Origin: CAVVNP01 sp963800235
GTDB taxonomy: Bacteria; Actinomycetota; Acidimicrobiia; Acidimicrobiales; Iamiaceae
Assembly: GCA_963800235.1 (NCBI GenBank)
Contig: CAWDAD010000003.1
Coordinates: forward strand, 949,542 to 1,013,541
Length of the DNA: 64,000 bases
Direction: 5' to 3'
Position numbers and translations under genes: made by a program. Below the pieces are notes generated by a model, which did no database searches, was not told the origin of the DNA, and saw only the letters and a program-made list of their open reading frames with translations. Numbering within the stretch: the stretch's first letter is position 1; every line of letters begins with the position of its first letter. Shown here one piece after another: positions 1 to 8,926 of the stretch.

Positions 1-309
1 GGCGAGGATGGCGCGGAAGCGCTTGTTGTCGGTGCCCTGCTCGACCACGGCGACGGCGTCGATCAGCGGGATGCCCGTGCGGACGAACGCCGCGATCTGG
101 CGGGAGAAGTGCATGATCTCCTGCCGCGGCACGCGCTCCGGGCTGATCTCGATGGCGGTGAACTTCTTCTTCTCGGCGATGCGCCGGATGGTGAAGCCGC
201 GCCGGAGCAACTCGTTCTCGACCGCTGAGGCGCTCTGCGCCTCGGCGATGTCCTTGACCACCGTGCCGTCGGCCGCAACGGCTTGGTATTTGAAGAAGGC
301 CACGTCCAT
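1..309 (-). CDS. pilC: Type II secretion / type IV pilus inner-membrane platform protein (GspF/PilC), N-terminal part
   Basis: Partial gene: only the first 103 codons lie in the window and it runs off the left edge. It reads from an ATG at 309 as MDVAFFKYQAVAADG, followed by an RRGFTIRRI segment and then the helical region containing FSRQIAAFVRTGIPLIDAV, the pattern of the first cytoplasmic T2SSF domain. GspF/PilC proteins are polytopic membrane platforms that work with the PilB/GspE ATPase. The start lies 15 bases after the pilB stop on the same strand, so the two are co-transcribed. Whether the machine is a pilus or a secretion system cannot be decided from this piece. Confidence 0.85.
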   Translation of the reverse strand, partial: MDVAFFKYQAVAADGTVVKDIAEAQSASAVENELLRRGFTIRRIAEKKKFTAIEISPERVPRQEIMHFSRQIAAFVRTGIPLIDAVAVVEQGTDNKRFRAILA

Positions 310-324
310 CCCCCCCGGGAAGCG

Positions 325-2178
325 TCAGAAAATGTAGATGGTCCGCAGGACTTCGGCAATGGTGGTCACGTCGTCGGCCACCAGGCGGACCGCCTGCTCT
401 CGCAGCGGGACCATGCCCTCGGCGATGGCGTGCTTGCGGATGTCGTCCACCGAAGCGTTGTGCACGATCAGGTCGCGCATCTCGTCGGTGACCCGCAGGA
501 CCTCGTACACGCCGGTGCGGCCGAGGTACCCGGTGTCCGAGCAGAAGGCGCAGCCGGCGCCGTGGACGAAGGTGTCCTTGGGCTTGCCGCCCATCCGCTC
601 GTAGAAGGAGAGGTCCTCGAGGCTCGGCTGGTACGGCTCGATGCACTCCGGGCAGATCTGACGGACGAGCCGCTGGCCGACGACGGCCAGCATCGAGGAC
701 GCCAGCAGGAACGACTCGATGCCCATGTCGAGGAAGCGGTGCAGGGCGCTGACCGCGTCGTTGGCGTGGATCGTCGAGAGGACGAAGTGGCCGGTGAGCG
801 CGGCCTGGATGGCGATGCGCGCCGTCTCGGTGTCGCGGATCTCGCCCACCAGCACGGCGTCGGGGTCCTGGCGGAGGATGGCCCGGAGCCCGGCGGCGAA
901 GGTGACCCCGGCCTGCTCGTTGATCGGGATCTGGTTGATGGTCGGGAACACGTACTCGACCGGGTCCTCGACGGTCATCACGTTGATCTCGTCGTTGTTG
1001 ATGGCCGCGAGGGTCGCGTAGAGCGTCGTGGTCTTGCCCGAGCCGGTCGGCCCGGCGCACACGACCATGCCCCACGGCGAGCGGATCACCTCGGCGAACT
1101 CGGCGCCGGTGTCGGTCGGCATGCCCAGCTCGGACAGGTCGTAGAGGGCCCGCTGCTTCTCGAGCACCCGCATGACGGTCTTCTCGCCGAAGACGGTCGA
1201 GGTGGTGCTGACCCGCACGTCGAGCTCGTTGCCGTCGACGGTGAACTCGAACTGGCCGTCCTGCGGCCGGCGGCGCTCGACGATGTTCATGCCGGCGAGG
1301 ATCTTGATGCGGCTGACCAGGGCCTGCGACATCGACGGCGGCAGGCTCAGCACCTCGTGGAGGGCGCCGTCGATGCGGTTGCGGATGCGCACCTGGGTGC
1401 CCATGGGCTCGATGTGGACGTCGGACGCCCGATCGCGCACGGCCTGGGAGAGCAGCCGGCTGACCACCTGCACGATGGGGGCGTTCTCGTCGACGTCACC
1501 GCCCGCCGTGGCGGGTCCGGCGTGGGTCTGGGTGGCCAGCCGGGCCTCGAAGGCCTGGACGTACTGGTCCAGGTCGCCGACGGCCCGGTAGGCGCGGTCG
1601 AGCAGCCGCCGGAGGTCGTCGGGGGCGGCGACGGCGACCTGCACCGGCCGCTCGATGTCCTCGGTGAGCCGGTCGATGGCCTCGTCGTCGGTCGGGTCGA
1701 TGATGGCGACCACGAGGGCGCCGTCCTGATCGCCGACGGGCAGCGCCCCCACCTCGCGGGCGACGGCCTCGTCGAGGGCGGCGACCGCCTCGGGCGCCGG
1801 CGACTGGTGGCGGAGGTCGACGAAGGGCAGCCCGGCCTGGGCGGCGAGGGCCTTGGCCAGCTCGCGCTCGTTGAGCATGCCGACCCCGAGGAGCATCTCG
1901 CCGATGCGCCGACCCGGGTGCTCCTCCTGCTCGACCGCGGCCTGCTCGACCTGCTCCTCGGTGCAGAGGCCCCGATCGGCCAGGATCTCGCCGAGGCGGC
2001 GGGCATCGGCCTCGACGTCGGTGTCCCCGAGGATCGGCGGCAGCGCGACCTGCGCCTCGCCGTCGCCGTCGACGCCGGCAGCCACGGCGGCCGGATCGAC
2101 CACCGGCGGGACCTCCGGCGCCAGGGTGCCGGTGAGCACCAGGCCGGCGGTCGACTGCGTTCCCTTGCGCCGCAGCAT
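325..2178 (-). CDS. pilB: Type IV pilus assembly / type II secretion ATPase (PilB/GspE family)
   Basis: 617 aa, usual length for PilB. An N-terminal T2SSE_N region (about residues 45-210, with LLGVGMLNERELAKALA) precedes the hexameric ATPase domain. Visible motifs: Walker A GPTGSGKTTT near residue 376, an Asp box after VMTVEDPVEY, Walker B LRQDPDAVLVGEIRD near 440, a His box with LSTIHAND, and a zinc-binding tetracysteine made of CPEC (near 508) and CAFC (near 542). The enzyme powers pilin or pseudopilin polymerisation at the cytoplasmic side of the membrane. It begins with ATG at 2178 and is followed 15 bases later by pilC. The first ~45 residues are not obviously conserved, so a shorter start is possible. 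Confidence 0.93.
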   Translation of the reverse strand: MLRRKGTQSTAGLVLTGTLAPEVPPVVDPAAVAAGVDGDGEAQVALPPILGDTDVEADARRLGEILADRGLCTEEQVEQAAVEQEEHPGRRIGEMLLGVGMLNERELAKALAAQAGLPFVDLRHQSPAPEAVAALDEAVAREVGALPVGDQDGALVVAIIDPTDDEAIDRLTEDIERPVQVAVAAPDDLRRLLDRAYRAVGDLDQYVQAFEARLATQTHAGPATAGGDVDENAPIVQVVSRLLSQAVRDRASDVHIEPMGTQVRIRNRIDGALHEVLSLPPSMSQALVSRIKILAGMNIVERRRPQDGQFEFTVDGNELDVRVSTTSTVFGEKTVMRVLEKQRALYDLSELGMPTDTGAEFAEVIRSPWGMVVCAGPTGSGKTTTLYATLAAINNDEINVMTVEDPVEYVFPTINQIPINEQAGVTFAAGLRAILRQDPDAVLVGEIRDTETARIAIQAALTGHFVLSTIHANDAVSALHRFLDMGIESFLLASSMLAVVGQRLVRQICPECIEPYQPSLEDLSFYERMGGKPKDTFVHGAGCAFCSDTGYLGRTGVYEVLRVTDEMRDLIVHNASVDDIRKHAIAEGMVPLREQAVRLVADDVTTIAEVLRTIYIF

Positions 2179-2238
2179 CAGACGGCGGCCGCCCGGCTGA
2201 CCGGTCGGACGGCGGCGCTGTGACGTGCTGGCAGCTCT

Positions 2239-2253
2239 CCGTTCGGAGAACGG
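2239..2253. promoter_or_regulatory. Nested palindromes between divergent pilB and acyl-CoA dehydrogenase genes
   Basis: The 214-base divergent intergenic region holds CCGTTC-GGA-GAACGG (6-bp arms), overlapping a second perfect palindrome TCTCCG-TT-CGGAGA at 2236-2249. TTCGCGAA at 2273-2280 is a further short palindrome. The position between two divergent starts suits an operator. No clear -35/-10 pair was recognised, and the regulator is unknown. Confidence 0.4.
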
Positions 2254-2392
2254 TCCATCGCTTTCCCCCCACTTCGCGAAGGGCCGATGCTAACGGCCAC
2301 CGGTACGACGCTCCATGCGGGGCGCGGACCGGGCAGGTCCGGCGCGGACCTGGCAAGCTCGCAGGGCCCCACCTTCGTCCCGGGAGGACGCC

Positions 2393-3718
2393 ATGTCGGT
2401 GACCGAACGCACCAAGGATCCCAGCGACACCAGCGACGAGCTGCAGGCGTGGCTCGACAGCAACTGGGACCCGGACCTCACCGTCGGCGAGTGGTGGGAG
2501 AAGCTCGGCCTGGCCGGCTGGTCGGCGCCGGCGCTGCCCGAGAACGCCTACGGGCGCGACCTGTCCCGCAACGACGCCGTCGCCGCCGCCCGCCAGATCG
2601 CCAAGCACGGCGCCCTCGGCGCCCCCGGCGGGCTCGGGCTGCTGCTCGCCGCCCCGACCATCGCCACCCACGGCACCCAGGAGCAGATCGACCTCTACGT
2701 CCGCGACATCGTCACGGGCCAGAAGGCGTGGTGCCAGCTGTTCAGCGAGCCCGGGGCGGGCTCGGACCTGGCCGGCCTGCAGACCAAGGCCATCGCCGAC
2801 GGCGACGAGTGGGTCATCAACGGCCAGAAGGTCTGGACCTCCGGCGGCCAGTACGCCGACCTCGGCATGCTCATCGCCCGCACCAACCCCGAGGCGCCGA
2901 AGCACCAGGGCATCAGCTACTTCGCCTTCGACATGCACCAGCCCGGCGTCGACATCCGGCCGCTGCGCGAGCTGACCGGTCGGGCCCTCTTCAACGAGGT
3001 GTTCATGACCGACGCCACCGTGGCCGACCGCGCCCGCATCGGCGACCTGAACAACGGGTGGGCGGTGGCCAACTCGACCCTGATGTTCGAGCGGGCCGGC
3101 CTGGGCGCGGGCGGCGGCGGCGCCGGCACCGCCGCCCTCCCCGGCACGGTGGCCGGCCACCTCGAGCGCCGGGCCGGCGACTTCGTCGGCACCAGCCGCC
3201 GGGGCGAGGGCTCCGAGGACGACCCGGGCACCATCCTCTCGGTCACCAGCGCGGCGTCGCTGGCCGAGCTGGCCCGGTCGCTCGGTCGGGGCGACGACCC
3301 GGTGCTGCGCCAGGACCTCATGCGCCTCCACACCCTGGGCGAGATCGGCCGCTTCAACGGGCTGCGGGCCAAGGCGGCCCGGGCCGCCGGTCAGGACATC
3401 AAGGCCATCCCCAACATCGCCAAGCTCTCGATGAGCGAGATCATGCGGCTGGCCCGCGACGTCGGCCTGCGCATCCTCGGGCCGGCCGGCACCCTGCACG
3501 CCTACGACGCGGAGCACCGCCAGGCGCTCGACGAGGCCACCGGCAACCCGTACCTCGGGCTGGTCACCGGCATGGCGCTCTTCGCCCAGGCGCCCCCGAT
3601 CTACGGCGGCACCGACCAGATCCAGCGCAACATCCTGGGCGAGCGGGTCCTCGGCCTACCCAAGGAGCCGAACCAGGACAAGACCACCCCGTTCTCCGAG
3701 CTGCCCAGGAACGGCTGA
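2393..3718 (+). CDS. Acyl-CoA dehydrogenase
   Basis: 441 aa FAD-dependent acyl-CoA dehydrogenase, the first oxidation step of beta-oxidation or of a related acyl-CoA pathway. The ATG at 2393 follows GGGAGGA by five bases. The FAD/substrate signature LFSEPGAGSDLA lies at residues 116-127, KVWTSGG at 146-152, and the C-terminal signature YGGTDQIQRNILGER starts at 404. In medium-chain enzymes this last motif is YEGT and carries the catalytic Glu; here it is Gly405. Glu233 in LMFER sits where isovaleryl-CoA and long-chain dehydrogenases place their base, so it is the likely catalytic residue (inference). Substrate unknown. Many actinobacterial FadE proteins share this pattern. Confidence 0.92.
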   Translation: MSVTERTKDPSDTSDELQAWLDSNWDPDLTVGEWWEKLGLAGWSAPALPENAYGRDLSRNDAVAAARQIAKHGALGAPGGLGLLLAAPTIATHGTQEQIDLYVRDIVTGQKAWCQLFSEPGAGSDLAGLQTKAIADGDEWVINGQKVWTSGGQYADLGMLIARTNPEAPKHQGISYFAFDMHQPGVDIRPLRELTGRALFNEVFMTDATVADRARIGDLNNGWAVANSTLMFERAGLGAGGGGAGTAALPGTVAGHLERRAGDFVGTSRRGEGSEDDPGTILSVTSAASLAELARSLGRGDDPVLRQDLMRLHTLGEIGRFNGLRAKAARAAGQDIKAIPNIAKLSMSEIMRLARDVGLRILGPAGTLHAYDAEHRQALDEATGNPYLGLVTGMALFAQAPPIYGGTDQIQRNILGERVLGLPKEPNQDKTTPFSELPRNG

Positions 3719-3768
3719 GCCGACTCGACCGACTCGTCCAGCGCAGGCGGAAGGAGACCACCGTGGTG

Positions 3769-4848
3769 ATGGCCGACCGGTCCGACGTGGCGCGCGCCTC
3801 GTGGCCCGTCGCCACCGTCGACACGCTCGGCCTGGCCGAGGCCCTGGTCAACGCCCTGGTCCGCGTGCCGTTCCGCCAGCCCTGGCGGGGCGCCTCGAGC
3901 CCCCCGGCCAACGTGGCCGCCGCCGTCACCCGCGAGGTCGTGCGCACCCTGATGGGCAACGCCATGTCGCTGCCCATCGACGAGTTCCGGGCCGTCGAGA
4001 AGGTGCTCGACGACGTGTGCAGGGTCGTGATGCCCCCCGTCGTGGCCCGCCACGGGGTGCGCAGCGAGCGGCGCGAGCTCGGCGGGGTGCCGGGGCTCTG
4101 GTACTCGCCGCCGGGTGCCCCGACCGACGGTCCCGACGGGGGGCGGGGCGTGATCGTGTACCTGCACGGCGGCGGCTACATCGGCACGTCGCCCACCATG
4201 TACGCCTACGCGACCGCCGCCCTCTCCCAGTCGACGGGGTGCTCGGTGTTCGTGGCCGACTACCGGCTGGCCCCCGAGTTCCCCTTCCCCGCCGGCGTCG
4301 AGGACGCCACCGCGGTGATCTCGGCGCTGGTCGAGGACGGCACCGATCCCGACCGACTGCTGGTCGCCGGCGACTCCGGCGGCGGCGGGCTGGCCAACTC
4401 GCTGCTCCTCTCGTCCCTCTTCACCGACCTCGGCATCCGGCCGGTCGGCCTGCTGCTCTTCTCGCCCGAGGTCGACCTGCGCCTCGACGAACCGTCGGTG
4501 AACGACAACGCCCACCGCGACCTGCTGCCCTGGAACATCCCCACCTCCGCCTACCTCCACGGCGACGACAGCGCCCTGTCGGTGGTCGACAGCGACCAGG
4601 CCGACCTGTCGGACTTCCCGCCGGTGTTCGTGGCCTGGGGCGGCGACGAGATGTTCCGCGACGCCATCCGGCGCTTCGTCACCCGCCTCGACGACCAGGG
4701 CGTCGACCACGTCGCCATCGAGGAGCCGGGCATGTTCCACGTGTTCCCGATCCTGATGCCGTGGGCCGAGGCCAGCCGGCGGGTGCACGCCGCCGCCGCC
4801 CGCTTCGTCGACGACCTGCTCGAACCGGGTCCGGAACCCGCGGCGTGA
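3769..4848 (+). CDS. HSL-family alpha/beta hydrolase (esterase/lipase)
   Basis: 359 aa esterase of the hormone-sensitive-lipase family. The oxyanion-hole motif HGGGY begins at residue 133. The predicted catalytic triad is Ser203 in GDSGG, Asp293 in GGDEMFRD and His324 in MFHVF. A helical N-terminal cap of about 100 residues precedes the core, as in other HSL members. The gene lies 50 bases after the acyl-CoA dehydrogenase. AAGGAG at 3751 serves a GTG-GTG-ATG cluster at 3763, 3766 and 3769; the ATG is annotated, but the first GTG has the best spacing. Substrate not predictable beyond short-chain esters. Confidence 0.9.
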   Translation: MADRSDVARASWPVATVDTLGLAEALVNALVRVPFRQPWRGASSPPANVAAAVTREVVRTLMGNAMSLPIDEFRAVEKVLDDVCRVVMPPVVARHGVRSERRELGGVPGLWYSPPGAPTDGPDGGRGVIVYLHGGGYIGTSPTMYAYATAALSQSTGCSVFVADYRLAPEFPFPAGVEDATAVISALVEDGTDPDRLLVAGDSGGGGLANSLLLSSLFTDLGIRPVGLLLFSPEVDLRLDEPSVNDNAHRDLLPWNIPTSAYLHGDDSALSVVDSDQADLSDFPPVFVAWGGDEMFRDAIRRFVTRLDDQGVDHVAIEEPGMFHVFPILMPWAEASRRVHAAAARFVDDLLEPGPEPAA

Positions 4849-4858
4849 CCGCCTCCGG

Positions 4859-5509
4859 TCAGCCGGCAGGGGCGTGCTCGGCCAGGTAGGCCATGCGGCG
4901 GCGGATCCCGGGGGCCAGCTCGCCCTCGGCCCGGGCCTTCTGCAGGGCGCGGCCCCACCAGTCGAGGTCGTCGAGCAGGACCTGGAGCACCGCCTCGTGC
5001 TCGACCGACACCGGATCGCCGGCCTCGTCGAAGGCGTCGGCGACCCGACCGATGAGGGCGGTGTTGCGCAACGGGGCCATGTCGGCCTCGATGGCGATGT
5101 GGGCCAGGTGCTCGACGGCCCGGGCCGCACCGACCGCGCTGTTGCTGTAGCCGACGAAGGCGACCGGCTTGTTGCGGAAGCCGAAGCTGACGAACACGTT
5201 GTCCATGGCGTTCTTCAGCACGCCGGGGACGCTGTGGTTGTACTCCGGGGTGACGATCACGTAGGCGTCGCCGGTGGCGATGGTGGCGTTCCACCGCTTG
5301 ACCACCGGGTCGGAGTAGGTGGGGTCGCGCAGGTCGCCGATCGTCTCCCGGGTCTCGGCGAACATCGGCAGCGGCCAGTCCCGCAGGTCGAGCACCTCGA
5401 CGTCGAACCCGCCGTGGGACCGGGCCCGGTCGACCACCCACGGCACCACCAGGTCGGCCTGACGGCCGGCACGCGTGCTGCCCACGATCACCTGGAGCTT
5501 CAACACCAC
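4859..5509 (-). CDS. NAD(P)H-dependent FMN reductase-like flavoprotein
   Basis: 216 aa, flavodoxin-like fold. The FMN phosphate-binding loop GSTRAGRQA lies near residues 10-18 and the isoalloxazine-side motif TPEYNHSVPGVLKNAMD near 86-102, both diagnostic of the NADPH-dependent FMN reductase family (ArsH/ChrR/EmoB type). These enzymes reduce FMN, quinones or xenobiotics. It is convergent with the upstream esterase (10 bases between stops) and divergent from the HAD gene. The GTG at 5509 lies very close to GGGAGG; GTG 5506 or TTG 5503 have better spacing, so the true start may be one or two codons later. Confidence 0.9.
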   Translation of the reverse strand: MVLKLQVIVGSTRAGRQADLVVPWVVDRARSHGGFDVEVLDLRDWPLPMFAETRETIGDLRDPTYSDPVVKRWNATIATGDAYVIVTPEYNHSVPGVLKNAMDNVFVSFGFRNKPVAFVGYSNSAVGAARAVEHLAHIAIEADMAPLRNTALIGRVADAFDEAGDPVSVEHEAVLQVLLDDLDWWGRALQKARAEGELAPGIRRRMAYLAEHAPAG

Positions 5510-5529
5510 GGCCTCCCTAGCATCGGCGG

Positions 5530-6159
5530 ATGGATCGCTCGCCCCGAGCGCAGCTGCTGATCCTCGACGTCGACGGCGTGCTGTACGACTACGACCGCAG
5601 CGAACGGGTGCGGGTGCTGGCCAGTCTGCTGGGGCGGACGCCCGATGCGGTCGACGACGCCGTCTTCGCCAGCGGCATCGAGGACCGGGCCGACGCGGGC
5701 GAGCTGACCACCGAGGAGTACCTGGCGGCGGTCGGCGACCGGCTCGGCTGCCGGCTCGACCGCGAGACGTGGGTGCAGGCCCGCATCGCCGCCACCCGCC
5801 CGATGGCAGGCGAGCTGGCGCTGATGCACGAGGCGGCGTCGCGCGCCCGGGTCGCCACCCTGTCCAACAACAGCGTGCTGCTGAAGGAGGAGATGCCCCG
5901 GATCATGCCGGAGCTGTCCGGAGCGACCGACGTGGACGTCCACGTGGCCGGCGAGATCGGCGTGCTGAAGCCCGCCGCCGGCGCCTACCTCGCCCTCACC
6001 GAGCGGTACGCCGTCGAGCCGGGGCAGGCGGCCTTCGTCGACGACGCCGAGCGCCACGTCCGCGGCGCCGAGCGGGCCGGCCTGCTCGCCCTCCGCTACA
6101 CCGGCCTGGACGGGCTGCGGTCGTGGCTGGTCGACCTCGGCGTGGTCGAGCCCGCCTGA
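5530..6159 (+). CDS. HAD-superfamily hydrolase
   Basis: 209 aa. All four HAD motifs are present: nucleophile and acid Asp13/Asp15 in LDVDGV, the Ser/Thr motif in TLSNNS, the conserved Lys in LKPAAGAY, and the metal-binding FVDDAERHV. The small alpha-helical cap between motifs I and II fits a subfamily IA phosphatase or epoxide-hydrolase-N-like protein. The substrate cannot be assigned. It shares a 20-base divergent interval with the FMN reductase, so the two may share a promoter region. Confidence 0.88.
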   Translation: MDRSPRAQLLILDVDGVLYDYDRSERVRVLASLLGRTPDAVDDAVFASGIEDRADAGELTTEEYLAAVGDRLGCRLDRETWVQARIAATRPMAGELALMHEAASRARVATLSNNSVLLKEEMPRIMPELSGATDVDVHVAGEIGVLKPAAGAYLALTERYAVEPGQAAFVDDAERHVRGAERAGLLALRYTGLDGLRSWLVDLGVVEPA

Positions 6160-6193
6160 GCGCCGGCCCGACCGCGGGCCGAGCTGGGCCTCG

Positions 6194-7128
6194 TCAGAAG
6201 CGGGTCGGGGTGGGGGTGCGGAACGGCCAGGCCAGCTGGCGCAGGTAGCCGTCGGGCTGGGGCTCGCCGACGCCGTAGCGCTCCGGCCAGGTCTCCGGCA
6301 GGTAGCGGGTGCCGAACAGCCGGTCGAGGATCGGCAGGCCCAGGTTCTTCCCCACGCGTCCGGGTGATCGGCGTGGTGCCAGTGGTGGTAGTGCGGCGTC
6401 TGGATGACCTGGGCCAGCGGCCCGAACCGGGCTCGCACGTTGGCGTGGTTGAAGATGGCCAGGAAGGTCTCGACGGTGAGGAAGGCGCCGAAGGTCGCCT
6501 TGGAGAACCCGAGGGCGTAGAGCGGCACGATCACCGCGGTGCGCATCAGCACCTGGTCGACGGGGTGCAGGTGGTCGGCGGCCAGCCAGTCCATCTCCCG
6601 GATGGCGTGGTGCACCTTGTGGAAGCGCCACAGCCACGGGACGGTGTGGGCGGCACGGTGCACCCAGTAGGCGATCAGCTCGGTGAGCAGGAACGCCTCG
6701 GCGAACTGCAGCCAGCCCGGCTGGCCGGTGACCGCCGAGCGGACCCCCTCGGGCACCGCGGCGCGGGCCAGCAGCCCGACGGCGACGATGCCGACCACGA
6801 CCCCGATCAGGGTGAGCGCCTGGTTCACGACCAGGTGGACGAGGTCGGTGCGCCAGCCCCGCCGGAGGACCTTCTGGGGGTGCAGGGCCAGGAGCCGCTC
6901 GACGGGCACGAAGATGGCGGCGCCGACCACCACCCCGAACAGGATCCGGCTGTTCACCGCCAACCCCAGGAGCAGGAGGGCGAGCGTGCCGAGGGTGATC
7001 AGGACGCCGGTGGCCGAGGGGGTCTCGGGCGCCGCCGCCGGCGGGAGCGGAGGTGGTGGCGGGGGCGGGGGCAGGGGCGGCGGGGGCGGCGGTGGGGCCA
7101 CGAGTGGCGTCACCGGTGCGAGAGCCAT
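6194..7128 (-). pseudogene. Fatty-acid hydroxylase / sterol-desaturase family membrane protein, broken by a one-base frameshift
   Basis: The reading frame starting with ATG at 7128 has a proline-rich cytoplasmic tail, membrane segments and the di-iron histidine boxes HRAAH, HKVHH and HYHHWHH, then runs out of homology after HHADHPDAWG. The family C-terminus (NLGLPILDRLFGTRYLP and onward to the stop at 6194) continues in the next frame. The break is at a CCCC run (plus strand 6350-6353; GGGG on the coding strand), where one extra G would restore WGKNLGLP. Without it the product lacks the last conserved block. This could be a real mutation or a homopolymer sequencing error. The intact protein would be an integral-membrane, O2-dependent hydroxylase or desaturase. 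A distant relative lies at 46536-47624. Confidence 0.82.
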
Positions 7129-7221
7129 GACGGGACGGTACGGCCCAGGTGTTGTCGATCTGTGAAGGCCGACCCGGCTCGGCGGTCGGGCGGCCCGGTC
7201 GGCGTGGGTACCGTCCGGTCG

Positions 7222-8766
7222 ATGCTGCTGGCCGACCTGGTGGCCACCGCCGACGCGGTGGCGGCGACCTCGAAGCGCACCGAGAAGGTGGCGGCCATGG
7301 TCGAGCTGTTCGGGCCGGCCGGGCCCCGCGACCTGGCGCTGGCCGTCGGCCTGCTGGCCGGAGAGCCCCGGCAGGGTCGGATCGGGGTCGGCTGGGCGAC
7401 CATCTCGGCCATCGACGTCGCCCCGGCGGAGGAACCGGGCCTGACCGTCGTCGACCTCGACGCCGCCCTCGACCGGCTGGCCACCACCTCCGGACCGGGC
7501 TCGGCCGCCGCCAGGACCGCCGAGCTGGAGTCGCTGCTCGGGGCGACCACCCCGGCCGAGGGGGCCTTCGTCCGGCGCCTCCTCACCGGCGAGCTCCGGC
7601 AGGGGGCGCTGGCCGCGCTGGTGGCCGACGCCCTCGCCAAGGCCACCGGCATCCCCCAGGCGGTCGTCCGTCGGGCCACCATGCTGTCGGGGGACCTGGC
7701 GGCGGTGGCGGACGCCGCCCGCCGCGGTGGTCGCGGCGCGCTCGAGGCCATCGGCCTGACCCTGTTCCGCCCGGTGCAGCCGATGCTGGCGGCCACCTCC
7801 GCCGACGTGGCCGCCGCCATCGAGGAGGTGGGCACGGCCTCGGTCGAGTGGAAGCTCGACGGCATCCGGGTGCAGGTCCACCGCTCCGGCGACGACGTGG
7901 CCGTCTACACCCGCAACCTCAACGACATCACCGATCGCCTGCCGGGGGTCGCCGAGCTCGTCCGGTCGTTCGACGCCACCGCCCTGGTGCTCGACGGCGA
8001 GGCCATCGGGCTGGGTGCCGACGAGCGGCCCGACCTGTTCCAGGACACGATGTCGCGGGCCGGCCGGCAGGACGGCGAGGCCGGCACCCTGCTCGTCCCC
8101 CGCTTCTTCGACTGCCTGCACCTCGACGGCGCCGACCTGCTCGACCGGCCGCTGACCGAGCGGCGGGCCGCCCTCGACGCCGTGGCCGGGCCGACGGTGG
8201 TCCCCTCGACCATCACCGCCGATCCCGACGAGGCGGCGGCCGTCCTCGACGACGCCCTGGCCGCCGGCCACGAGGGCGTGGTGGTCAAGGCGGCCGACTC
8301 GCCCTACCAGGCCGGCCGGCGGGGCAAGAACTGGCGGAAGGTCAAGCCGGTGCGCACCCTCGACCTGGTGGTCCTGGCCGCCGAGTGGGGCCACGGCCGC
8401 CGGCGGGGGTGGCTGTCCAACCTGCACCTCGGTGCCCGCGACCCCGCCCCCGGAGACCGGGGGACAGGCGGTGGCGGGCCCGGTGAGGGGTTCGTGATGG
8501 TCGGCAAGACGTTCAAGGGGCTCACCGACGCGCTGCTGACCTGGCAGACCGCCGAGCTGCAGGCCCGGGCGGTGGCCGACCACGGCCACGTGGTCGAGGT
8601 CCGGCCCGAGCTGGTGGTCGAGGTCGCCCTGGACGGCGTCCAGCGCTCGACCCGCTACCCCGGCGGCGTCGCCCTGCGCTTCGCCCGCGTCCGCCGGTAC
8701 CGGCCGGACAAGTCACCCGCCGACGCCGACCTGATCGACACCGTCCGCGCCCTGCTCCGAGCCTGA
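7222..8766 (+). CDS. ligB: ATP-dependent DNA ligase, LigB type
   Basis: 514 aa, close to mycobacterial LigB (about 507 aa). Domains: N-terminal DNA-binding region (residues 1-190), adenylation domain with the nucleotidyltransferase motif EWKLDGIR whose Lys211 forms the AMP adduct, motif III LVLDGEAIG, motif IV HEGVVVKAADSPY, motif V NWRKVKP, then an OB fold ending RYPGGVALRFARVRRYRPDK. It seals nicked DNA with ATP and is normally an accessory to the NAD-dependent LigA. ATG at 7222 was chosen because the family begins about here. It is divergent from the frameshifted hydroxylase gene. Confidence 0.93.
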   Translation: MLLADLVATADAVAATSKRTEKVAAMVELFGPAGPRDLALAVGLLAGEPRQGRIGVGWATISAIDVAPAEEPGLTVVDLDAALDRLATTSGPGSAAARTAELESLLGATTPAEGAFVRRLLTGELRQGALAALVADALAKATGIPQAVVRRATMLSGDLAAVADAARRGGRGALEAIGLTLFRPVQPMLAATSADVAAAIEEVGTASVEWKLDGIRVQVHRSGDDVAVYTRNLNDITDRLPGVAELVRSFDATALVLDGEAIGLGADERPDLFQDTMSRAGRQDGEAGTLLVPRFFDCLHLDGADLLDRPLTERRAALDAVAGPTVVPSTITADPDEAAAVLDDALAAGHEGVVVKAADSPYQAGRRGKNWRKVKPVRTLDLVVLAAEWGHGRRRGWLSNLHLGARDPAPGDRGTGGGGPGEGFVMVGKTFKGLTDALLTWQTAELQARAVADHGHVVEVRPELVVEVALDGVQRSTRYPGGVALRFARVRRYRPDKSPADADLIDTVRALLRA

Positions 8767-8805
8767 GCCGACCGGCCGACTCAGAACGCCGACGGCCCTC
8801 CTCGA

Positions 8806-8858
8806 CCGAACGTGTCGCAGTTGGTGCGGCCTGACGCCGACAACTGCGACGAGTTCGG
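8806..8858. repeat. 53-bp imperfect palindrome, copy 1 of a dispersed element
   Basis: Outer arms CCGAAC / GTTCGG (8806-8811 and 8853-8858), a 2-base mismatch, then inner arms GTCGCAGTTG / CAACTGCGAC (8814-8823 and 8841-8850) around a loop containing CCTGACGCCGA. It lies 40 bases after the ligB stop. Copy 2 at 31887-31939 has the same length, the same arm layout and the same CCTGACG core at the same offset. It could act as a terminator hairpin, but no T-tract follows; a REP/MITE-like or protein-binding element is equally possible. Confidence 0.7.
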
Positions 8859-8926
8859 GTTCGGTGGGCGGCGGGCGGGGCACCGGTACGGTCGAACGGG
8901 TCCGCCACCCCGACGGAGGAGCCCCC

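Noticed and set aside
283..2223. 646-codon open frame antisense to pilB
   Set aside because: Composition is low-complexity and mirrors pilB codons; pilB has Walker and zinc motifs.
7020..7125. Proline-coding GC-rich tract as a possible mobile repeat
   Set aside because: It codes the proline-rich tail of the desaturase-like protein and is simple low-complexity sequence.
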